Positions 4,782 to 10,012 of a stretch of 10,012 nt of DNA are shown piece after piece. Source of the stretch: Phenylobacterium sp. (GTDB taxonomy: Bacteria > Pseudomonadota > Alphaproteobacteria > Caulobacterales > Caulobacteraceae). How positions within the stretch are numbered: position 1 is the first letter of the stretch; each line of letters begins with the position of its first letter. Both the position numbers and the translations under genes were made by a program. A model generated the notes under the pieces. That model was not told the DNA's origin. It worked only from the letters and a program-made list of their open reading frames with translations, and made no database searches. The stretch is from contig JAQGIJ010000317.1 in the NCBI GenBank assembly GCA_028291285.1, positions 1 through 10,012 of the forward strand, in the 5' to 3' direction.

Positions 4782-4806
4782 GGCGGCGCAGGTGCGTCTG
4801 CGCGCC
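4782..4806 (+). promoter_or_regulatory. Hairpin just upstream of the receptor ribosome site
   Basis: GCGCAG (4786-4791) is exactly complementary to CTGCGC (4798-4803). GGC (4782-4784) and GCC (4804-4806) extend the stem past one bulged G. The weak ribosome site of the receptor (GGGG, 4809-4812) starts three bases after it, so folding could limit initiation, as proposed for the cutF-cutO gap. Confidence 0.4.
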
Positions 4807-4819
4807 TCGGGGCCGAACC

Positions 4820-7225
4820 ATGCCATCTCATCTCACTGCGGGCGTCGCCGCCATCGCCTTCGCGACGCTGGCCGTCGCATCTCCCGTCGCGGCGCAGAAT
4901 GCGCCGCTCACCGCCGAAGCCAGGGCCGCTCGGCGCGCCGATCTGGAACAACAGAAGGCCGCCATCCAGGCCGAACTCGACAGGCTCGATATGGCGCCGG
5001 CGAGCGCGAGCCCATCCCCTGCGCCGGCCTCGACCGGCGTCTCGCATTCCCCGGGCTCGCCCGTCGTCGCGCAGGTCGTGGTGACCAGCCGAGCGTCGCC
5101 GATCGCCGAGCGTCCGCTCGGCCAGACGGTCGTGACCGTCTCCCGCGATCTCTTCAAAGACACCGCCGCCTTCTCGGTGGGCGACATCCTGAAGCTCGCT
5201 CCGGGGGTGAGCTTCATCCAGGGCAACGGGCCGCGCGACGTCTCGGTATCGATCCGGGGGTCCAACGAGCGCCAGACCTTCGCCATCCGCAACATTCAGA
5301 TGTTCGAGGACGGCTTCCCCGTCACCCAGCCGGACGGCACCGCTCGCAGCGATCTCACCGACCCGCACGCCTACGCCGGCGTGGACGTGATCGAAGGACC
5401 GTCTTCCGCGCTTTACGGCAACTACGCCACGGGTGGGGCGATCAACTTCCGCACCCGTTTCGGTGGTGACATCAACGGCCTGGAAGCCGGCGCGGACTTC
5501 GGGAGCTACGGCTATTTCAACGACTACGCGACGCTCGGCGGCAAGGGCGAGCGTTACGAGTATTCGGCGTTCGTGAGCAACGTGCGCGGCGATGGCGCAA
5601 CCGGCCACACCGGGTTCAACACGACCACCGAGAACATCCTGGCGACCTATGCCTTCACGCCGCACGACCGGGTGACGCTGAAGTTCATCAACAACGATCT
5701 CGACGCCGACCTCTCGCTGCGGCTGTCGCGCAACCAGTACCAGCAGAACCCGTACCAGCTCGGTTGCGCCACGCCGGCGACACTCGGCTGCGCCACGGTG
5801 AGCCTGTTCACCAACGGCTTCAACGGCGCCCGCACGTCGCTCACCGCCGACCAGGCGGGCCTCGGCCGCCATGACCGGCGCACGATCATCGGCGCACGCT
5901 ACGAGCACGATATCGACGACCAGACGGTCTGGCGGACCACGGCCACCTTCGACAACCGCGACATCCGCCAGCCCACCTCGTCAACGGATGCGCGAGGGAC
6001 CTTCCCTTCGTTCAACGTGATCAGCGATGTGACCCGGCGCAGCGACCTGTTCGGCCATACCTCCACCGTGCTCGTCGGCGGCTTCTTCAACTACCAGAAC
6101 ATCAACTCCGCCACCTTCAACCTCCTTCCGGTCGCCGGGGCGCAGGACGGCGGCCTGACGCAGACGGTGAACGGTCACCAGTTGAACGCCGGCCTGCGCG
6201 GACGGGCGGAGATCGCTCTCACCCCCAGCCTGACGGGTGTCGTGGGCCTTGGGCTCGAATACACAGAGCTGCAGGCCTTGCAGGTCAACCTTGGCTATCC
6301 GACGACCGGTTCGCCGACGCTGACGTCGATTTCGGCCGAGCGCACCTTCTTCAACGTCGCGCCCGAAGCCTCGCTGGTCTGGCAGCCGCAAGCTGCGCTG
6401 GCGCTGCACGCCCGCATCTCCACCGGCTACGGCACGCCCCAGGCCACCAATCTCTTCGTGACGCCCCAGGGGACCTTCGGCAACAACACCCAGCTCCAGG
6501 CGCAGAAGAACACGGGCCTGGACGTCGGCGTGGAGTGGGCGCCCTCGCCCGACCTGCGCCTGATGACGTCCGCCTTCTACGAGTGGTTCGACAACGAGCT
6601 CGTCACCCAATCGGCCGGCGTGAACCTGCAGAGCTATACGTTCAACGCGCCGCACTCCGAGCACCGGGGCGTCGAGTTGAGCACGCATTGGCGGCCGCTG
6701 CCGGCCGCGCTTCCCGGCGCGCGGCTTTACGCCTCATACCTGTACGACAATCAGGTCTACACGACCTATGTGGAGCGGCTAACCGCCGGTGCGGTTTCGG
6801 CGACCTTCGACCGGTCGGGCAACCGCATCCCCGGCGTCGCGCCCAGTTTCGGGACCGTGCGTCTGAGCTACGACCAGCCGAGCGGAGCCTTGCGGGGACT
6901 GGGCGGCTTCGTCGAGGGAACGGGGCGCGACGCCTATATGCTCGACAACGCCAACCTGATTGCGGCGCCTGGGTTCGTGATCATGAACGCCGGACTGCAT
7001 TGGGACCCGCCGGCTGAACTGGGCCTGGTCGCGGGCGCGCGCTTCTTCGTGGAGGTGCGGAACCTGCTCGATCAGCGTTACGTCGGGTCCGCGAATAACA
7101 TCAGCGACACGCTGAACGCCGCCACCGGGGCGCAGAATGGTGCGGGCGTGCTCGTCAACGCCACGGGCTCGATCTACGCCGGCGCGCCACGCTCGGTGTT
7201 CGGCGGCGTGCGGGTGAAGTTCTGA
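4820..7225 (+). CDS. TonB-dependent outer-membrane receptor, probably for copper or a metal chelate (801 aa)
   Basis: An 801-residue TonB-dependent transporter. Residues 1-26 are a signal peptide (hydrophobic 7-20, ending SPVAAQ). A charged helix (about 31-57, LEQQKAAIQAELDRL) and a Pro/Ser linker (58-80) precede a TonB-box-like AQVVVTS (84-90). The plug runs about 95-215 with typical motifs: DILKLAPGV, VSIRG, DGFPV, and VIEGPSSALYGNYATGGAINF. The rest is a 22-strand-type beta barrel ending VRVKF, with the terminal Phe used for outer-membrane insertion. Cys316 and Cys324 sit in a predicted surface loop as an LGCAT repeat and may form a disulfide. ATG 4820 is chosen because it gives the signal peptide; the frame is open further upstream. 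Its neighbours (DUF2946 leader, PepSY protein) point to copper, but a siderophore-like ligand cannot be excluded. Confidence 0.93.
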   Translation: MPSHLTAGVAAIAFATLAVASPVAAQNAPLTAEARAARRADLEQQKAAIQAELDRLDMAPASASPSPAPASTGVSHSPGSPVVAQVVVTSRASPIAERPLGQTVVTVSRDLFKDTAAFSVGDILKLAPGVSFIQGNGPRDVSVSIRGSNERQTFAIRNIQMFEDGFPVTQPDGTARSDLTDPHAYAGVDVIEGPSSALYGNYATGGAINFRTRFGGDINGLEAGADFGSYGYFNDYATLGGKGERYEYSAFVSNVRGDGATGHTGFNTTTENILATYAFTPHDRVTLKFINNDLDADLSLRLSRNQYQQNPYQLGCATPATLGCATVSLFTNGFNGARTSLTADQAGLGRHDRRTIIGARYEHDIDDQTVWRTTATFDNRDIRQPTSSTDARGTFPSFNVISDVTRRSDLFGHTSTVLVGGFFNYQNINSATFNLLPVAGAQDGGLTQTVNGHQLNAGLRGRAEIALTPSLTGVVGLGLEYTELQALQVNLGYPTTGSPTLTSISAERTFFNVAPEASLVWQPQAALALHARISTGYGTPQATNLFVTPQGTFGNNTQLQAQKNTGLDVGVEWAPSPDLRLMTSAFYEWFDNELVTQSAGVNLQSYTFNAPHSEHRGVELSTHWRPLPAALPGARLYASYLYDNQVYTTYVERLTAGAVSATFDRSGNRIPGVAPSFGTVRLSYDQPSGALRGLGGFVEGTGRDAYMLDNANLIAAPGFVIMNAGLHWDPPAELGLVAGARFFVEVRNLLDQRYVGSANNISDTLNAATGAQNGAGVLVNATGSIYAGAPRSVFGGVRVKF

Positions 7226-7233
7226 GGCGCACC

Positions 7234-8691
7234 ATGACCCAGCCCCTCCCCTCCTCAGAGGCTTCGGCGTCGAGCACAACGCGCCGACGCCCCTGGCCGG
7301 ACTTCCACGCCGTCTGGCGCTGGCACTTCTACGCCGGCCTGTTCTGCATTCCCTTCGTCTGCTGGCTGGCGATCACCGGCTCGATCTATCTCTTCCGTCC
7401 GCAGGTGGAGGCCTTGATCGACCGGCCCTACGCTCACCTCGCGTCAGGTGCGGCCCGGGTTGCGCCTTCGGCCGAAGTGCGCGCCGCGCTGGCCTCCGAG
7501 CCCGGATCGGTGCTCCACGCTTATCAGCTGCCGAGCACGCCGGACGGCGCGGCCCAGGTGCTGGTCGGGAAGGGTCCAGGTGAGACCCGCGTGTGGGTCG
7601 ACCCCCGCACAGCGGCAGTGCTGAAGGCGGCGCCGGAAGACAGCCGGCTGATGAGGGTGATCTTCCATCTGCACGGCGAGCTGCTGATGGGAGACCGTGG
7701 TTCGATGCTGGTGGAGCTGGCGGGCTCCTGGGCCGTGGTGATGATTTTGACCGGCCTCTTCCTATGGTGGCCGCGGCAGACGCTGGGGCTGCGCGGGGTC
7801 CTCTATCCGCGGCTGGGGCTGGGTCGTCGACTGTTCTGGCGCGACCTGCACGCGGTGACCGGCCTCTGGGTTTCGACGCTGGCGTTGTTCCTGCTGCTCA
7901 GCGGCCTGCCCTGGGCGAAGAGCTGGGGCGGCTACCTCAAGGAGCTGCGCCACGTCGCCGGGCAGGCGTCGGCAGGCCAGGACTGGACGAGCGGCCGCAG
8001 CTCGGAGCTGGCGCAGCGCGCGGCGCTGAGCGCAGGCAGCCTCGCCGGTCAGGAGAGCGAGCACGCCGATCACATGGCGCACATGCAGATGGGCCGCCCG
8101 GCGAACCCGGCCGGCGGCTACGACGCCATCGACCGCATGGTTCCGACCGTGGCCGCGCTAAGGCTCGCCTACCCGGTGCTGATCACGCCGCCGATGAAGC
8201 CGAAGGGAACGTGGGGGGCGAAGTCGGACGCGCAGGATCGGCCGCTGCGCGTCGATCTCAAGCTCGATCCCAACACCGGAGCCGTGCTTCAGCGGCAGGG
8301 GTTCGGGCAACTCGACTGGGTGGATCAAACGGTCGGCGTCGGCGTGGCGGCCCATGAAGGCCATCTCTTTGGATGGCCGAACCAGCTCCTCAACCTATTC
8401 ACCGCCCTTAGTCTCCTGACCGTCAGCATCAGCGCTGTGGTCCTCTGGCTGCGGCGGCGGCCGAGCGGCGAACTGGGCGCTCCCGCTCCAAACGGAGCGC
8501 CGCGCTTTGCGCCGGGTCTCGTGGCGATCGTCGCCGGGCTGGGCGTGCTCCTGCCGCTTTTCGGAGTGTCGCTCATCGTGGTGGCTCTCACGGAGCGACT
8601 GCTGCTGCGCCGAATGCCCGGCCTGAACGCGTGGCTCGGTCTTCACGGTCAATCGCGGGCAAGCGGGGACACGCATCAGCCGCTCGCGTAG
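7234..8691 (+). CDS. PepSY-associated TM inner-membrane protein (485 aa)
   Basis: A 485-residue inner-membrane protein of the PepSY_TM family (COG3182). Likely membrane helices are at about 31-54, 160-179, 206-226, 384-406 and 428-452. PepSY-like periplasmic segments lie between helices 1-2 (80-150) and 3-4 (295-365). Conserved histidines sit near membrane edges: His31, FHLHGEL (145, 147), DLHAVTG (206) and AAHEGHLFG (374, 377), which in related proteins are thought to support heme or electron transfer for metal reduction. A His/Met cluster HADHMAHMQMG (277-287) in the third loop is a plausible copper site. The ribosome site GAGG overlaps the receptor stop codon, and ATG follows eight bases after it, so the two are tightly coupled. 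Partner role: metal release or reduction after uptake (inference). Confidence 0.92.
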   Translation: MTQPLPSSEASASSTTRRRPWPDFHAVWRWHFYAGLFCIPFVCWLAITGSIYLFRPQVEALIDRPYAHLASGAARVAPSAEVRAALASEPGSVLHAYQLPSTPDGAAQVLVGKGPGETRVWVDPRTAAVLKAAPEDSRLMRVIFHLHGELLMGDRGSMLVELAGSWAVVMILTGLFLWWPRQTLGLRGVLYPRLGLGRRLFWRDLHAVTGLWVSTLALFLLLSGLPWAKSWGGYLKELRHVAGQASAGQDWTSGRSSELAQRAALSAGSLAGQESEHADHMAHMQMGRPANPAGGYDAIDRMVPTVAALRLAYPVLITPPMKPKGTWGAKSDAQDRPLRVDLKLDPNTGAVLQRQGFGQLDWVDQTVGVGVAAHEGHLFGWPNQLLNLFTALSLLTVSISAVVLWLRRRPSGELGAPAPNGAPRFAPGLVAIVAGLGVLLPLFGVSLIVVALTERLLLRRMPGLNAWLGLHGQSRASGDTHQPLA

Positions 8692-9320
8692 GCCGCGGCG
8701 GTCCGCTCGGCCATGCCTCGCGCGATCGCCGGATCCTCGCCGGCGGCGGCGTGCGCCGCGCCCCAGGCCTCGGCGCTGGCGCGCACGAAGGCCTTGCCGG
8801 CCGCCGAGCCCATCCAGTCGCCCACCGCCTCGCGATCCACCGGCGCGCCGCCGCTCTCCAGGTGCAGGCCCAATCCGAGGAGCGTGAGGTCCCAGCCGAC
8901 GCCGACCGCGCCGGGGCCGAACTCCGTCCAATGCTGGTCCACGTCGGAGGCGTGCACGATGTGCTCCAGGGTGAGCCGGGTGCGCGCGCCCTGCGGCTCC
9001 AGCCTCACCGTCAGCCAGCTCATTCCGCCGCCGAACTCCCAGGTGACGTCCAGCGCCCGCGGGGGGTCGCAGCGCGCAATGGTTCCGCCGGCGTTGCCCT
9101 GCAACTGGTATCGCCCCCCGAGCTTCAGATCGCCCGTGATCGGCAGGAACCAGCGCGGAATGCGCTCGCGGCCGGTCAGCGCGTCCCACAGGTCCTCAGG
9201 GTCGGTGTCATAGGTCCGGGCGGCGACGACCACCCGGGCCGGCTTGCCCTCGTGGTCCCAATCCTCGAACCGGCGGAACTCTGCGCCCGCGGCGCTGGCG
9301 AGCACGTGCCTGGTATCCAT
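8676..9320 (-). CDS. SRPBCC/AHSA1-type protein (214 aa)
   Basis: A 214-residue protein with an SRPBCC (START/Bet v1-like) fold of the AHSA1 type. The core runs about 28-125: ARTYDTDPEDLWDALTG, ERIPRWFLPITGDLKLGGRY, GNAGGTI, then VTWEFGGGMSWLTVRL and RTRLTLEH. A C-terminal extension (about 130-214) includes WTEFGPGAVGVGWDLTLLGL and ends AERTAAAYASG. From memory this extended form is especially common in actinobacteria, where it is often encoded next to an ArsR-type regulator; no such gene is seen here. These proteins have a hydrophobic cavity, but the ligand is unknown. ATG 9320 has GGGAGGA eleven bases upstream; a longer start at 9377 would add an Arg-rich tail across the gap. Its 3' end overlaps the PepSY gene by 16 bp, tail to tail. 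Confidence 0.9.
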   Translation of the reverse strand: MDTRHVLASAAGAEFRRFEDWDHEGKPARVVVAARTYDTDPEDLWDALTGRERIPRWFLPITGDLKLGGRYQLQGNAGGTIARCDPPRALDVTWEFGGGMSWLTVRLEPQGARTRLTLEHIVHASDVDQHWTEFGPGAVGVGWDLTLLGLGLHLESGGAPVDREAVGDWMGSAAGKAFVRASAEAWGAAHAAAGEDPAIARGMAERTAAAYASG

Positions 9321-9379
9321 GACGCAGCCGATCCTCCCTGCAACGCCACAGCGGCGGCGCCGGAGCGCCACGACCACGC

Positions 9380-9394
9380 CGTTATATTATAACG
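9380..9394. promoter_or_regulatory. 15-bp AT-rich palindrome, candidate operator/promoter
   Basis: CGTTATA-T-TATAACG is a perfect palindrome in a GC-rich setting. On the minus strand it contains TATAAT, 59 bases before the SRPBCC start, so it may be that gene's -10 box and an operator at once. It lies in the divergent gap that also leads to the SbmA/BacA-type gene. No good -35 box is visible for either direction. Confidence 0.5.
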
Positions 9395-9447
9395 TACTCG
9401 GCTGCGTGGGAGGCGTTTGGGTTCACCGCCGGTGGTGAGGCATCGCA

Positions 9448-9495
9448 ATGCATAGACGTGTTCCGCAAGGCCGCCCAGTCCGGAGCGGCGGCTGA
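9448..9495 (+). CDS. Possible 15-codon leader peptide overlapping the transporter start
   Basis: ATG 9448 opens a 15-codon frame, MHRRVPQGRPVRSGG, ending at TGA 9493-9495, whose A is the first base of the transporter ATG (TGATG). GTGAGG lies seven bases before it, a usable ribosome site. The overlap is the usual mark of translational coupling. The product is Arg/Pro-rich, like known SbmA/BacA substrates, but GC-rich noise also yields such peptides, so this stays tentative. The transporter has its own GGAG nine bases upstream. Confidence 0.35.
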   Translation: MHRRVPQGRPVRSGG

Positions 9496-10012
9496 TGTTC
9501 GTGGCCTTCTTTCCTCGTCCGGCGATCTTCGGCTGGTCGGCGCTGCTGTGGACGGCGCTCTCGGTGGCGCTGTGGTACGCGGGCGGCCGCGACTTCGGCG
9601 CCCACGTCGGACTGCCGCCGGCGGCGGCGGGCGCTCCCCCCATCATCGGCGTCTCGATGTTCTGGTCGGCGCCGTTCCTCTGGTTCGATCTCTACTTCGC
9701 CGCGAGCGTGGCGCTGTTCGCCGCGGCCTGGCGGCTCCTCGCGCCCCACCCCTGGTGGCGCTGGTCGATCCTCGGCTCGGCGCTGATCCTGTTCGCCACC
9801 TATCTGCAGGTGGAGGTCAGCGTCGCCATCAACAACTGGTACGGACCGTTCTACGACCTCGTCCAGGCCGCCCTGTCCCACAAGGGGCATGTCACGCTGC
9901 ACCAGTTCTATAGCCAGCTGCTGACCTTCTCGGACATCGCGGTCGCGGCCGTGATCGTCGGCGTGCTCACGCTCTTCTTCGTCAGCCACTACGTGTTCCG
10001 CTGGCGGATGGC
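9495..10012 (+). CDS. SbmA/BacA-family peptide transporter, partial (N-terminal 172 codons)
   Basis: The first 172 codons of an SbmA/BacA-type inner-membrane transporter; E. coli SbmA has about 406 residues, so somewhat under half is present and the gene runs off the right edge. It starts MFVAFFPRPAIFGWSALLWT, closely like the SbmA start. Family landmarks follow: FWSAPFLWFDLYF (56-68), WSILGSALILF (90-100), VEVSVAINNWYGPFYDLVQ (106-124) and FFVSHYVFRWR (161-171). Membrane helices are likely at about 12-30, 58-79, 90-111 and 146-167. The family works as a proton-driven dimer that imports peptides such as microcins, bleomycin and proline-rich antimicrobial peptides; BacA in rhizobia is needed for symbiosis. 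ATG 9495 gives the family N-terminus. Which symbol fits (sbmA or bacA) cannot be decided from this part. Confidence 0.93.
   Translation, partial: MFVAFFPRPAIFGWSALLWTALSVALWYAGGRDFGAHVGLPPAAAGAPPIIGVSMFWSAPFLWFDLYFAASVALFAAAWRLLAPHPWWRWSILGSALILFATYLQVEVSVAINNWYGPFYDLVQAALSHKGHVTLHQFYSQLLTFSDIAVAAVIVGVLTLFFVSHYVFRWRM

Noticed and set aside
4490..4819. Upstream in-frame extension of the TonB receptor, starting inside the DUF2946 gene
   Set aside because: It would put 110 Arg-rich residues before a perfectly good signal peptide at 4820, and it overlaps the DUF2946 coding frame, whose CxxC and leader are clearly real.
4769..5908. Open frame of 379 codons on the minus strand, antisense to the receptor
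   Set aside because: Arg/Val/Gly/Ala-rich composition without any family likeness; it is the usual antisense shadow of a GC-rich gene.
7593..8357. Open frame of 254 codons on the plus strand inside the PepSY gene
   Set aside because: Out-of-frame shadow rich in Arg, Gly and Ala; the PepSY frame has membrane helices and conserved motifs throughout.

Overview
The window is GC-rich, with strong C/G preference at third codon positions, and fits an alphaproteobacterium, most likely of the Caulobacterales type (Caulobacter or Phenylobacterium-like). The reasons are the style of the small Ala/Lys/Arg-rich hypothetical proteins (including a DUF6481 member), the CspA-type cold-shock protein, the TonB receptor with an 'AQ' signal-peptide end and the SbmA/BacA-type transporter. 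This assignment is inference. I see no rRNA, tRNA, CRISPR array, insertion sequence or phage gene.

Layout. (1) 1-1993, minus strand: a partial unknown protein running off the left edge, a transglutaminase-like protein with Ser where the catalytic His is expected, a possible 25-codon micro-ORF, and a conserved 82-aa hypothetical. (2) 2191-4199, plus strand: two tiny genes, a 334-bp gene-free stretch rich in inverted repeats that leads into a cold-shock gene, a near-perfect intrinsic terminator, then four closely packed small genes. Two of those four encode lysine/arginine/alanine-rich proteins. (3) 4356-8691, plus strand: a three-gene operon of DUF2946 protein, TonB-dependent receptor and PepSY membrane protein. 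(4) 8676-9320, minus strand: an SRPBCC/AHSA1-type protein whose 3' end overlaps the PepSY gene. (5) 9448 to the right edge, plus strand: a possible 15-codon leader and the first 172 codons of an SbmA/BacA-type peptide transporter. A 15-bp AT-rich palindrome lies between it and the SRPBCC gene.

The most interesting system is the DUF2946-receptor-PepSY operon. The first gene has the hallmarks of the copper-sensing upstream ORFs described as CruR in Bordetella pertussis and, in a related form, CutF in Rhodobacter capsulatus. These are an exported leader, a CxxC motif, and a proline-rich C-terminal arrest motif (here RGPP, present twice). A 50-nt C-rich, G-poor tract at the end of the gene could load Rho, and the gap before the receptor holds hairpins. 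Both the leader and the PepSY protein carry Met/His clusters. Together they suggest an outer-membrane copper importer plus an inner-membrane partner, switched off after transcription starts when copper is present.

The second point of interest is the cold-shock block. Two copies of a 9-nt repeat in the csp leader can each pair with the Shine-Dalgarno region. The csp terminator lies only 16 bp before the next start codon, which suggests read-through control of the downstream small-protein genes.
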